Shown here piece after piece: positions 25,108 through 33,144 of a stretch of 47,082 bases of DNA. The stretch lies in NCBI GenBank assembly GCA_002842875.1, contig PHEF01000034.1, forward strand, positions 1 to 47,082, read 5' to 3'. The position numbers were made by a program, and so were the translations under genes. The DNA is from Alphaproteobacteria bacterium HGW-Alphaproteobacteria-3 (GTDB lineage: Bacteria > Pseudomonadota > Alphaproteobacteria > Parvibaculales > Parvibaculaceae). Position 1 is the first letter of the stretch. Every line of letters begins with the position of its first letter. Below the pieces are notes generated by a model. The model saw nothing but the letters and a program-made list of their open reading frames with translations, made no database searches and was not told the DNA's origin.

Positions 25108-26004
25108 TCAGGGGCTGAAACCGGGCGGGGTGACCGGGGCTTCGCGCAGGAGGACCACGGAAAGGCGGCGGTTCGCGGCCATATAGGGGTCTTCGGGGAA
25201 GAGGGGTTCGGAATCCGCCTTGCCGACGACCTGATAGATGCGGTCGTGGGAGAGGCCGCCTTGTTCGAGAATGCGCCGCGTGGCGTTGGCCCGGTCGGCG
25301 GTGAGTTCCCAGTTGGAATAGCCGGGGCGGCCCGCCAGCGGGTTTGCGTCGGTGTGACCGGAAATGCTGACGCGGTTCGGCAGCCGGACGAGAACCTTCG
25401 CCACCTCGTCGAGAAGCTGGCGGGTGCGCTCATAGGGTTCGGCAAGGCCGGCGGGGAACATGGAGCGGCCGTCCTGATCGACGATCTGGATGCGCAGGCC
25501 TTCCGGCGTCTGGTCGACGATGACGTTGCGCGACAGTTCGGCAAGCGCGGGATTTTCGCGCATGGACTGACGGATGCTTTCCGCTGCGTTCTGGAAATTG
25601 CTCTCGTCGCGGGCCGACTTCTCGTGCATCAGCTCGTTCATTTCGGCGGCGCGCTTTGCTTCCCTTTCCTCGACCTCGGGGCTTCGCGGCTGCGCCGGCG
25701 TCGAAACGGTCATGACGACCTGCGGCTTGGTGCCGGGCATGCGCGCGCCTTCCTCGTCGAAGGCGGTGCCGCCCATGATGCCGCCTGCGCCGCTTGTCGA
25801 GCGGCTGACATTCGCGGGCGCGAAATAGTCGGCGAGGCCCTGCTTCTGCTCCGGCGTCGTCATGCTGATGAGCCACATCAGCAGGAAGAAGGCCATCATG
25901 GCGGTCACGAAGTCGGCATAGGCGATCTTCCACGCGCCGCCATGATGGGCGTGACCGGCCTTCTTGATCTTCTTGATGATGATGGGTTGTTCGTTCGACG
26001 CCAT
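25108..26004 (-). CDS. motB: Flagellar motor stator protein MotB
   Basis: Stator subunit that anchors the proton channel to peptidoglycan. The 298-residue protein has one membrane segment (about residues 28-48) with the proton-carrying Asp31 in YADFVTAMMAFFLL. A long linker rich in charged residues (about 60-150) follows, then an OmpA-like domain with SISGHTDANPLAG and ELTADRANATRRIL (about 215-250). It is 31 bases after motA. No other flagellar gene is nearby, so the stator pair is apart from the main flagellar cluster. Confidence 0.93.
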   Translation of the reverse strand: MASNEQPIIIKKIKKAGHAHHGGAWKIAYADFVTAMMAFFLLMWLISMTTPEQKQGLADYFAPANVSRSTSGAGGIMGGTAFDEEGARMPGTKPQVVMTVSTPAQPRSPEVEEREAKRAAEMNELMHEKSARDESNFQNAAESIRQSMRENPALAELSRNVIVDQTPEGLRIQIVDQDGRSMFPAGLAEPYERTRQLLDEVAKVLVRLPNRVSISGHTDANPLAGRPGYSNWELTADRANATRRILEQGGLSHDRIYQVVGKADSEPLFPEDPYMAANRRLSVVLLREAPVTPPGFSP

Positions 26005-26035
26005 GGGAGGCTATCTGCTTTCTCGGTTCGCGGGG

Positions 26036-26899
26036 TCAGCCGGCGGGCTGCAGGGAGGCGGTCGACTGTTCCACTTCGATGAAGGAGGGGCGGACTTCCG
26101 ACATCAGCGCCTTGCGGGCGAACTCGATGGAGACGGCCGGCGCGTATCCGGACATGTGGGCGAGGAGGCCGGCCTTCATCGACAGCAAGTATTTGGATTC
26201 CGCCTCGTAGATGTTGCGGAGCGACTGGGCCATCGGCGAGAAGAAACCATAGGCGACGAAGACGCCAAGGAAGGTGCCGACGAGGGCACCGCCGATGAGG
26301 TGGCCGAGGATTTCCGGCGGCTGGTCGATGGAGCCCATGGTCTTGATGACGCCGAGCACGGCGGCGACGATGCCGAGAGCGGGCGTGCCGTCGGCGAGCG
26401 CCTGCATGGCGCCGACGATGCGTTCGCGTTCCTGATGATGGGTTTCGAGTTCCTCGTCCATCAGGGCTTCGAGCTCATGCGCGTTTTCGGTGCCGAGCGT
26501 GATCATGCGCAGGTAGTCGCACATGAACTCGACGGCATGGTGATCGGCGGAGAATTTCGGAAACTGCTGGAAGATGGTGCTCTCGGCCGGGTTCTCGACA
26601 TGCGCTTCGAGGGCGAGGTTTCCCTTGCTCTTGGCGAGTTTGAAGAGGGTGTATTGCAGGCCGAGCAGTTCGAGATAGGCCGCCTTGTCGTAGCGCGCGC
26701 CGCGGAACAGCGTACCGAGGAGGCTGCCGACGCTTTTGAGGACGGCAGGCGGATTGCCGATGACGAAGGCGCCGAGCGCGGCGCCGAGGATGATGACGCC
26801 TTCGAAAGGCTGCCAAAGAACCTCAAGGTGAGCGCCCATGGCGGCATAACCGCCGAAGACGCTCAGGATAACCACGAGAATGCCCACGATCAGCCGCAT
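26036..26899 (-). CDS. motA: Flagellar motor stator protein MotA
   Basis: Forms the proton channel with MotB and pushes on the rotor. The 287-residue protein has four membrane segments: residues 1-22, 32-53, and a pair near 165-215 with GTPALGIVAAVLGVIKTMG and GGALVGTFLGVFVAYGF. A cytoplasmic loop of about 100 residues lies between the pairs. The ATG at 26899 is used; a GTG four codons upstream is possible. Both stator genes are intact, which implies a motile organism. Confidence 0.93.
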   Translation of the reverse strand: MRLIVGILVVILSVFGGYAAMGAHLEVLWQPFEGVIILGAALGAFVIGNPPAVLKSVGSLLGTLFRGARYDKAAYLELLGLQYTLFKLAKSKGNLALEAHVENPAESTIFQQFPKFSADHHAVEFMCDYLRMITLGTENAHELEALMDEELETHHQERERIVGAMQALADGTPALGIVAAVLGVIKTMGSIDQPPEILGHLIGGALVGTFLGVFVAYGFFSPMAQSLRNIYEAESKYLLSMKAGLLAHMSGYAPAVSIEFARKALMSEVRPSFIEVEQSTASLQPAG

Positions 26900-27153
26900 T
26901 TGCCCACGCACTTTCCTGCAGATTACTTGCGGCTGCCGATTATCAGCGAGCCCGCCCCTTCTCTGGCCCGTATTCTCACGGCGAGCGTCTTAACAGCCGG
27001 TTTAACCAAGACGTTTTGCGCGAAAATCTGCGGTTTTGCGTGGGATGGTGTTGCGTGGCGCGGGGCGGCTGGCTTAAACCGGGTTCCGGCAGATTAAGAA
27101 ACCGTTGACTTCGGGGTGTAGCTCCGGGGACGGGCAAGGGAGTTGAGCATCAG
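26900..27153. other. Intergenic region between divergent motA and flavin reductase genes
   Basis: The 254-base gap contains CCGGTTTAA (26997-27005) and TTAAACCGG (27074-27082) as a distant dyad, and a TTGACT box at 27106. No convincing -10 box pairs with it. It should hold promoters for both flanking genes. Confidence 0.4.
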
Positions 27154-27669
27154 ATGGCGGCCCAGAAGATCGTGACGGAAGGCAGCGCCGACGACGTGCG
27201 CAGGTTCCGCAATGCGCTTGGCTGCTTCACGACGGGCGTCGCCGTGGTGACGGCCCGGCCGGACGATGGCGAGCCGATCGGCATTACCATCAATTCGTTT
27301 TCGTCCGTCTCGCTCGATCCGCCGCTCGTGCTCTGGTGCCTCGACAAGAAGTCGGACACGCTGTCCCTGTTCGAAAAAGCGACGCATTTCACCGTCAACG
27401 TGCTTCGGGAAGAGCATGAGGATGTGTCGTCGCGGCTCGCGCGGAAGGGTGCGCACAGCCTCGAAGGCGTGGACCTCATCGAGGGGACAAGCGGCACGCC
27501 GGCGCTGAAGGAGGCGCTTGCGCATTTCGAGTGCGAGGTCGAGGCGCGGCACGATGCGGGCGATCACATCATCATGATCGGGCGGGTGCTGAAGTTCGAC
27601 TATGTGGAGGAAGGGCGGCCGCTGCTTTATCACCGCGGCGGCTATCGCTTTCTGCCGCCGGCCGTCTAG
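27154..27669 (+). CDS. Flavin reductase family protein
   Basis: A 171-residue FMN-binding split-barrel protein. FTTGVAVVTA (about residues 25-34), GITINSFSSVSLDPPLVLW (about 48-66) and FTVNVL (about 88-93) are the core strands, and the family C-terminus LLYHRGGYRFL is present. Such proteins supply reduced flavin to two-component monooxygenases, using NAD(P)H. No monooxygenase gene is close, so its partner is unknown. The ribosome site (GGGAG) is a little far from the ATG. Confidence 0.88.
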   Translation: MAAQKIVTEGSADDVRRFRNALGCFTTGVAVVTARPDDGEPIGITINSFSSVSLDPPLVLWCLDKKSDTLSLFEKATHFTVNVLREEHEDVSSRLARKGAHSLEGVDLIEGTSGTPALKEALAHFECEVEARHDAGDHIIMIGRVLKFDYVEEGRPLLYHRGGYRFLPPAV

Positions 27670-27676
27670 CGGCCGG
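27658..27676. terminator. Hairpin between convergent flavin reductase and marR genes
   Basis: CCGGCCG-TCTAG-CGGCCGG is a perfect seven-pair hairpin. It contains the flavin reductase stop and lies just before the convergent marR stop. The T-rich stretch after it is short (CTTCTTTT at 27685-27692). It could act as a weak two-way terminator. Confidence 0.4.
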
Positions 27677-27680
27677 GTAC

Positions 27681-28172
27681 CTACTTCTTTTCGGCGGCGT
27701 CGAGATCAAGCAGGTTATCGTGCATCCGCTGCAGGCTTTTCAGCATGGCCAGATAGTCGTCGCGTGCGATGCCGTCGATGGCGGCGGCGTGGAGCCGTTC
27801 GAAGTGATGCTGGCCGACATGCTTGTTGGCGTGGAGGAGCGGCGTTACGTAGATGCATTTCGCGCGGCCGTCCGTCGGATGCGTGCGGCGCTCGACGAGA
27901 CCCATTTCCTCCAGTTCACCGACATAGATGCCGACAGAAACCTTGTGGATCGCGAGCGCATTCGCAAGTTCGGTCTGCGTCTGGCCGTCGCGTTCGAGAA
28001 GTTCGATGACGATGCGCGTCTGATTGCGGGTGAGGCCGGTGCGGCGATCGTAGATCGTCGCCAGCATGGTGCCGACTTCGGTGATCGCGCGAAGGAAGTG
28101 ATCCGGCGCGAAGGGATCGTTTGCCGACGTTTCCGGCGATACCGCTTCGGCGGCGCTGTTTTTTCCTGTCAT
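27681..28172 (-). CDS. MarR family transcriptional regulator
   Basis: A 163-residue winged-helix repressor-type protein. The DNA-binding part covers about residues 50-115, with TQTELANALAIHKVSVGIYVGELEEMGLV as recognition region and RRTHPTDGRAKCIYVT as the wing. The ATG at 28172 has a strong GAGGGG site; the longer frame adds an unlikely N-terminus. It is convergent with the flavin reductase gene and divergent from exbB, so either may be a target, and the ligand is unknown. Confidence 0.85.
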   Translation of the reverse strand: MTGKNSAAEAVSPETSANDPFAPDHFLRAITEVGTMLATIYDRRTGLTRNQTRIVIELLERDGQTQTELANALAIHKVSVGIYVGELEEMGLVERRTHPTDGRAKCIYVTPLLHANKHVGQHHFERLHAAAIDGIARDDYLAMLKSLQRMHDNLLDLDAAEKK

Positions 28173-28438
28173 GCCCCTCGGTCCCGTTGCGTCACGAAAA
28201 CACACGCAAAGTGACAGTATCAAGACATCACCGCCGCGCAATTTGGACTATGACGAAGAAACAAAACCGGAATTTCGTCGAGGTGCTTGACGTTCGCGCG
28301 CAGCGATGATTTCGTAAAGAAAGTTTACTAAATATTCCGCCGGTGGTCACCCGTTAATATCGGGGGAGGAGGCCCCGGGCAAACGGAAAGCAGAGAAATC
28401 GGTGTGGGGCCTCAAACCGCCCCGGGAGGAGCAAGCGT
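28173..28438. other. Divergent marR-exbB control region
   Basis: A+T-rich for this genome. It contains TTTACTAAATATTCCG near 28325-28345 and a TTGACG box near 28287. A good -10 was not identified. A MarR or iron-responsive operator is plausible here, but no clear palindrome was seen. Confidence 0.35.
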
Positions 28439-29182
28439 ATGCCTGAAGAAACGACGAATGTGGATGGCGCGGCGGAGACGGCGGGCGGCGCGGCCGACAT
28501 CATTGCGCAGGGAGGCGGGGGCGATGTCTGGTATTCGATCGGATCGCTGCTCGACAAGGGCGGCCCGATCGTTGCGATCCTGCTGGTGCTGTCGGTCATT
28601 TCGGCGGCGATCATCCTGCTCAAGATCGTGCAGTTCTGGACCTCCGGGCTTTCCAGGCGGAGCTTTGTGGACCCGGCGGTCGGCAAGGTGGAGCAGGGCG
28701 ACCTTGGCGGCGCGCTGGAGATTCTGAAGAAGCACAAGACGCCGCTCGCACGGGCGATGACGGCGGGCGTACGCGCGAAAATGCGCGGCGACCTGCGCGA
28801 CGAAGACGTGGCCGCGGAAATCCAGCGTGTCGGGACGATGGAACTCGGCGCGTTGCAGCGCTATCTGCGCTGGCTCGAAGTGATCGGCAATATCTCGCCT
28901 CTGCTCGGCCTTCTCGGTACGGTGATCGGCATGATCAACGCCTTTCAAAGCCTCGAGGCGGCGGGGACGCAGGTCGATCCGGCGCTGCTTTCGGGAGGTA
29001 TCTGGGTGGCGCTGCTGACGACGGCGGTCGGCCTGATCGTGGCGCTGCCGGCGATCACGGCGCTGAACCTGCTCGAAGGCAAGATCGACCAGGTACGGCT
29101 CTCGATGCGGGATGCCTCGTCGCGCGTGATCGCGGCACTGCATGCACGACCGGGGCCGGCGCAATCGCGGGCGGCGCAATAG
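28439..29182 (+). CDS. exbB: MotA/TolQ/ExbB proton channel protein
   Basis: Pentameric inner-membrane channel subunit that powers a TonB- or TolA-like protein by the proton gradient. The 247-residue product has a long N-terminal extension rich in Gly and Ala, a first membrane segment (about residues 43-63), and a pair near 140-165 and 180-205 with GNISPLLGLLGTVIGMINAF, the family core. GGAGGAG precedes the ATG. It starts a four-gene operon with two exbD genes and a TonB-like gene. Confidence 0.9.
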   Translation: MPEETTNVDGAAETAGGAADIIAQGGGGDVWYSIGSLLDKGGPIVAILLVLSVISAAIILLKIVQFWTSGLSRRSFVDPAVGKVEQGDLGGALEILKKHKTPLARAMTAGVRAKMRGDLRDEDVAAEIQRVGTMELGALQRYLRWLEVIGNISPLLGLLGTVIGMINAFQSLEAAGTQVDPALLSGGIWVALLTTAVGLIVALPAITALNLLEGKIDQVRLSMRDASSRVIAALHARPGPAQSRAAQ

Positions 29183-29201
29183 CCGGAGCGGGAGCGAGCA
29201 C

Positions 29202-29609
29202 ATGTTCGACGAACCCACCCGCAAGCGAGGGATGGCCAGCCTGACGCCGCTGATCGACGTGGTGTTTCTGCTGCTCATCTTCTTCATGCTGACGACATCG
29301 TTCCTGCAGACGCAGTCGCTGTCGGTGGTAACGCCCGCGCCGAGCGCGGCCGACCTGCCGAAGGATGCGCGCGTGGTCGAGATATGGCTGAACGGCGACG
29401 GCAGCATCGCCATCGACGGGAAGCCCATCGAGCGCGCCGCTCTGACGCAGGGGCTCAACGCCGCCATTGGCGAACGGAAGGACATTACGGTGACCATCCT
29501 TGCCGAACGGGGCTCGCGCACACAGGCGCTCGTTGCCGCCGTGGAAGCGGCGCGGCAGTCAGGCGCGAAGAGCGTCGGCACGGCACGCGTGGAGAAAATC
29601 GCGAAATGA
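29202..29609 (+). CDS. exbD: ExbD/TolR family protein (first copy)
   Basis: Partner of ExbB with one membrane segment and a periplasmic domain. In the 135-residue form, the segment SLTPLIDVVFLLLIFFMLTT (about residues 13-32) holds the conserved membrane Asp19. The periplasmic part has the usual strand pattern ending in AVEAARQSGAKSV. An ATG inside the preceding frame with GGAGCGGGAG upstream was chosen. Its stop overlaps the next exbD start by ATGA. Confidence 0.88.
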   Translation: MFDEPTRKRGMASLTPLIDVVFLLLIFFMLTTSFLQTQSLSVVTPAPSAADLPKDARVVEIWLNGDGSIAIDGKPIERAALTQGLNAAIGERKDITVTILAERGSRTQALVAAVEAARQSGAKSVGTARVEKIAK

Positions 29610-30010
29610 TCGAGTTCGATGAAGAGCCGCCGCGCAGGCAATTCGAGACGCTGGTGCCGCTGATCAATGTGGTGTTCCTGCTGCTCATCTTTTTCCTGCT
29701 GGCCGGAACGATGACACCGGCCGAAAACGTCGCCGTGTCGCTGCCGGAAGGAACGCTGAACGACCGGGAGCAGGATGTGCCGACGACGCTGATCGTGGAG
29801 GCAGACGGTTTCGTCTGGCTCGGCGAGCGGGTGATGGATGCGAAGCTTTCGGGCGCGATGGTGGAAAAGCACCTGAAGGACACGAACACGAAGCGCGTTG
29901 CCATCAAGGCGGATGCGGACGCGCCCGCGGAAGCGGTGCTGCAACTGATGGAGGGGCTGCGCGAGGCGGGCGTCGAGCAGGTGACGATCATGACGGAGCG
30001 GGGCTCATGA
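29606..30010 (+). CDS. exbD: ExbD/TolR family protein (second copy)
   Basis: A second ExbD of 134 residues. The membrane segment LVPLINVVFLLLIFFLLAG (about residues 16-34) has Asn (INVV) where the first copy has the proton-carrying Asp (IDVV). The periplasmic domain ends in LREAGVEQVTIMTERGS. It is coupled by ATGA overlaps on both sides. Operons with two ExbD copies are known; loss of the Asp here suggests that only the first copy carries protons. Confidence 0.87.
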   Translation: MIEFDEEPPRRQFETLVPLINVVFLLLIFFLLAGTMTPAENVAVSLPEGTLNDREQDVPTTLIVEADGFVWLGERVMDAKLSGAMVEKHLKDTNTKRVAIKADADAPAEAVLQLMEGLREAGVEQVTIMTERGS

Positions 30011-30849
30011 GCATGGCCACCACCATGTCCGGCGAGTTGGAGCCGCGCGAATTCCGCCTGCGCAATTTCCTGATTGCGTCGGTGGCGCTGCACGGCCTTT
30101 TGTTCCTGTCGATGCTTCTGACCTTTGGCGGAATTTTCGGCGGGCCGGGGCCGGGCGGTGGACAATCGGTGACGTTCCAGCTTGCGGCGGGATCGGCGAA
30201 CGATCGCTATGCCGCACCGCCGGAGCCTGTGAAGAAGCCGGAAGAGGTGAAACCGGAACCGCCGAAGCCGCCGGAACCGAAGAAGGAGACGGCGGTCAGG
30301 AAGGCGGCGAAGCCGATGCCGCCGCCGGAAGAGGTTCCAGAACCGCAGCCGGAAGCCAAGCCCGTGCCGGCGACGGCGGGCGGCGGCACGCAGGGCGGTT
30401 CGGCGGGCGGCGCCGGCGGCGATGCGGCGGAAACGATCCTCAACAAGAAGGGCAATTCGCTCACCGCCGGGCAAATCCGCGCGCAGATGACGGGCAAGAC
30501 CTTTGTGCTGGAGATGGGCCGCATCGATATCCAGGGCAGCAGCCGCTATGTCGAGACGACCATCGAGCTTCATGCGGACGGGACGACGGATGTCGATCTG
30601 AAGCACTACTTCTTCCAGACCTATCATCGCGGCAGTTCCACGACGCGGAGCGAATCCGGCGAGGGAACCTGGTGGATCGATGGCAATCGCTGGTGCCACA
30701 GCTCCAAGGCCATGCAGTACGGAACGAAGGATTGCTACGACATGACCCGCGAGGGCGACATCGTGCGGCTTTACTACGCGCCTTGCACCTTCCAGTCGTC
30801 GCAGCTTTGCCGGTCGGGCCACATCGCGGGGGAAGGCCGGATCAAGTAG
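30007..30849 (+). CDS. TonB-like protein with an unrelated C-terminal domain
   Basis: A 280-residue protein that begins like TonB. It has one N-terminal membrane segment (about residues 20-45, with the SVALHGLL motif including the histidine) and a Pro/Glu/Lys-rich rod (about 70-122, KPEEVKPEPPKPPEPKK). A Gly-rich linker follows. The C-terminal part (about 150-280) has no TonB C-terminal signature. It is beta-rich, with GTWWIDGNRWCH and KDCYDM, and four cysteines that could form disulfides, resembling small secreted rhizobial proteins of unknown function. The ExbBDD operon context makes energy transduction likely, but its outer-membrane partner is unknown. Confidence 0.8.
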   Translation: MSMATTMSGELEPREFRLRNFLIASVALHGLLFLSMLLTFGGIFGGPGPGGGQSVTFQLAAGSANDRYAAPPEPVKKPEEVKPEPPKPPEPKKETAVRKAAKPMPPPEEVPEPQPEAKPVPATAGGGTQGGSAGGAGGDAAETILNKKGNSLTAGQIRAQMTGKTFVLEMGRIDIQGSSRYVETTIELHADGTTDVDLKHYFFQTYHRGSSTTRSESGEGTWWIDGNRWCHSSKAMQYGTKDCYDMTREGDIVRLYYAPCTFQSSQLCRSGHIAGEGRIK

Positions 30850-30869
30850 ATTTACCGGAACGGCAGGGA

Positions 30870-30900
30870 GGCTCCCGTGCATCGCGCGGGGGCCTTTTTT
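30870..30900 (+). terminator. Intrinsic terminator of the exbBDD operon
   Basis: GGCTCCCGTGC (30870-30880) and GCGCGGGGGCC (30884-30894) pair over 11 positions, with two G-U pairs and an ATC loop, followed by six T (30895-30900). A textbook rho-independent terminator 20 bases after the TonB-like gene. Confidence 0.9.
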
Positions 30901-30963
30901 GCGCTGTGCGAGGGAGACCTGTTAGATAGGCGCTCGATACAAAACGAGGCGAGGAGGCCGCAA

Positions 30964-31828
30964 GTGAGCAGGGTCGCATTTATCGGGCTTGGCGTGATGG
31001 GATATCCGATGGCGGGACATCTCCGGAAGGCCGGGCACGAGGTTACCGTCTACAACCGCACGCAGGCGAAAGCGGAAAACTGGGTGGCGGCCCATGGCGG
31101 CGCATTCGCAAAGACACCGAAGGAAGCGGCAGCCGGTGCCGAATTCGTGTTTGCCTGTGTCGGCAATGACGACGACCTGCGCGAGGTGACGGTGGGCGCA
31201 GAAGGCGCGTTTCGCGGGATGGAGAAGGGCGCGATCTTCGTCGATCACACCACGGCATCGGCCGCCGTCGCGCGCGAGCTGTTCGCGGTGGCGGAGGCGC
31301 AGGGTTTTGCCTTCGTCGACGCGCCGGTTTCAGGCGGCCAGGCGGGTGCGGAGAACGGCGTGCTGACGGTGATGGCGGGCGGCGAGGCGGCGGCGTTCGA
31401 CAGGGCAGCGCCCGTCATCGATGCCTATGCGCGGATGGCGCGGCTCATCGGTCCTTCGGGTGCGGGTCAGCTCACGAAGATGGTGAACCAGATCTGCATC
31501 GCGGGGCTCGTGGAGGGGCTTGCCGAGGGTCTTCACTTCGCGAAACAGGCGGGGCTCGACGCCGAAGCCGTGATCGAGACGATCTCGAAAGGCGCGGCGC
31601 AGAGCTGGCAGATGGAAAACCGTTACAAGACAATGATAGAGGGCCGATTTCGGCTTTGCTGTGGACTGGATGCGCAAGGATCTCGCGATCTGCCTCGACG
31701 AGGCGCGGCAGAACGGAGCGCATCTTCCGGTGACGGCGCTTGTCGACCAGTTCTATTCCGAGGTGCAGGCGATGGGCGGCAAGCGCTGGGATACGTCAAG
31801 CCTGATTGCACGGCTCAACAAGTCATGA
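30964..31828 (+). pseudogene. 3-hydroxyisobutyrate-dehydrogenase-like reductase, frameshifted
   Basis: NAD(P)-dependent beta-hydroxyacid dehydrogenase. The GTG start with GAGGAGG upstream opens a Rossmann domain (FIGLGVMGYPMAGHL, DAPVSGGQAG, GAGQLTKMVNQ). After residue 227 (base 31644) the frame is lost. The true C-terminus (DFGFAVDWMRKDLAI, then WDTSSLIARLNKS) continues one base later and stops at 31828. Adding a second CGATT at 31645-31649 restores EGRFDFGFAVDW and a 289-residue protein of normal length, so a five-base slippage deletion is the simplest cause. As read, the first frame runs into the next gene and would make a 669-residue fusion. A sequencing error cannot be excluded. Confidence 0.8.
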
Positions 31829-32973
31829 CCAACAGCTCCCGCCAGTTGCGTTTTGCCTCGGTGCTGGACGTGATCCAGCGGCTCGATCCTTCCTATCCGG
31901 TGTTCTGCGTCTTCCCCGATGTGCTGCGGGCGCGGGCGAAGACCTTCGTGGACGGCTTTCCGGGCACCGTTCTCTATGCCGTGAAATGCAATCCGCATGC
32001 ATTCGTTCTGAGGGCGCTGACGGAGGGCGGCGTGCAGCATTTCGACACGGCGTCGATTTCCGAGATCGCCAGGGTGACCGAGCAGCTTCCCGACGCGCAT
32101 TGCTATTTCAACCATCCGGTGAAGGGGCGGGGCGCACTCGAAGCGGCGGCGGATGTCTATGGCATCAAGGATTATGTCGTCGATCACCCGGACGAACTCG
32201 AGAAGCTTGTTTCGATCGCGGGGACGGACATCACCGTCGAAGTCCGGATCGCGACGCCCAAGGGAAGCGCCGTCTACGACCTTTCGGCGAAGTTCGGCGC
32301 GACGCCGGGGCTTGCAGTGGAACTTTTGAAGCGCGCGAACGGGCATGGTTGCCGGACGGCGCTGGCCTTCCATGTCGGCAGCCAGTGCCTCGACCCGGCG
32401 GCCTTCCGGGTGGCGATGGAGATGGCGAAAGCGGTTGCCGACGAGGCGGATGTGCCGCTCGAATATCTCGATGTGGGCGGCGGATTTCCTGCGAGCTACA
32501 AGGGCGACGTGCCGCCGCTGCAAAGCTATTTCGACGCGATTGCCGAGGCGAAGGCGACGCTCGGTATCGATGTTCCGCTGCTGGGCGAGCCGGGGCGCGC
32601 GCTTGTCGCCGAAGGATGCTCGGTGCTGACGCAGGTGCATCTCAGGAAAGGCGACGACCTGTATATCAATGACGGCATCTATGGATGCCTTTCGGAAATC
32701 CGCGACGGCGACCTCGATCCGCCGGTGCGGGTGCTTCGCCGTGACGGGCCGGTGGAGGGGCCCTTGCGCCCGTTCCGCCTGTTCGGCCCGACATGCGACA
32801 GCCTCGACGTGCTGAAGCTGCCTTTCGATCTTCCGGAAAATATCCGCGAGGGCGACTGGATCGAGTTCGGATTGATGGGCGCCTATTCGATCGGCATGCA
32901 GACGGGCTTTAACGGTTTCGTAACCGACACCGTCGTGCGCATCGACGGGATGCACGAGGTTTTCGCGACCTGA
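31825..32973 (+). CDS. Ornithine/lysine-type PLP-dependent decarboxylase (fold type III)
   Basis: Decarboxylates ornithine or lysine to a polyamine precursor. The 382-residue protein has the PLP lysine in YAVKCNPH (about residues 51-58), the glycine-rich phosphate site DVGGGFPASY (about 221-230), GEPGRALVAEG (about 254-264), and the substrate-binding cysteine in GPTCDSLDVL (about 320-329). The ATG overlaps the repaired stop of the preceding oxidoreductase by ATGA, the usual sign of a coupled pair. It is in the same frame as the broken upstream gene, so it may be mistaken for the C-terminal part of a fusion. Confidence 0.88.
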   Translation: MTNSSRQLRFASVLDVIQRLDPSYPVFCVFPDVLRARAKTFVDGFPGTVLYAVKCNPHAFVLRALTEGGVQHFDTASISEIARVTEQLPDAHCYFNHPVKGRGALEAAADVYGIKDYVVDHPDELEKLVSIAGTDITVEVRIATPKGSAVYDLSAKFGATPGLAVELLKRANGHGCRTALAFHVGSQCLDPAAFRVAMEMAKAVADEADVPLEYLDVGGGFPASYKGDVPPLQSYFDAIAEAKATLGIDVPLLGEPGRALVAEGCSVLTQVHLRKGDDLYINDGIYGCLSEIRDGDLDPPVRVLRRDGPVEGPLRPFRLFGPTCDSLDVLKLPFDLPENIREGDWIEFGLMGAYSIGMQTGFNGFVTDTVVRIDGMHEVFAT

Positions 32974-33070
32974 TTTTTTGGCGGATTATTTCACCCGTCT
33001 TGCATTTCGAATTGTTTCATTTCTGAGGCAAAACAATTTCGTCCGTTCACGGAGCGTTCTCATATTAAGG

Positions 33071-33106
33071 TTGACTTAAATGTTAACATCGATAACATGT
33101 AAATTA
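33071..33106 (+). promoter_or_regulatory. Candidate promoter/operator of the TetR gene
   Basis: An A+T-rich stretch holds TTGACT (33071-33076) and the dyad ATGTTA-N7-TAACAT (33080-33098). The left half is itself the perfect palindrome ATGTTAACAT. A dyad next to a -35-like box, 50 bases before a TetR gene, suggests autoregulation. The -10 box is unclear. Confidence 0.4.
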
Positions 33107-33144
33107 TCGAGACAAAGCGAGAACGCTTGAGAAGGTGACGGGCG

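Noticed and set aside
27094..27633. A 179-codon minus-strand frame over the flavin reductase gene
   Set aside because: Antisense to a conserved gene with clear FMN-binding blocks, and without any domain of its own.
30964..32973. A genuine reductase-decarboxylase fusion protein
   Set aside because: About 60 residues at the join are meaningless in this frame, while the neighbouring frame encodes the conserved reductase C-terminus and an ATGA overlap.
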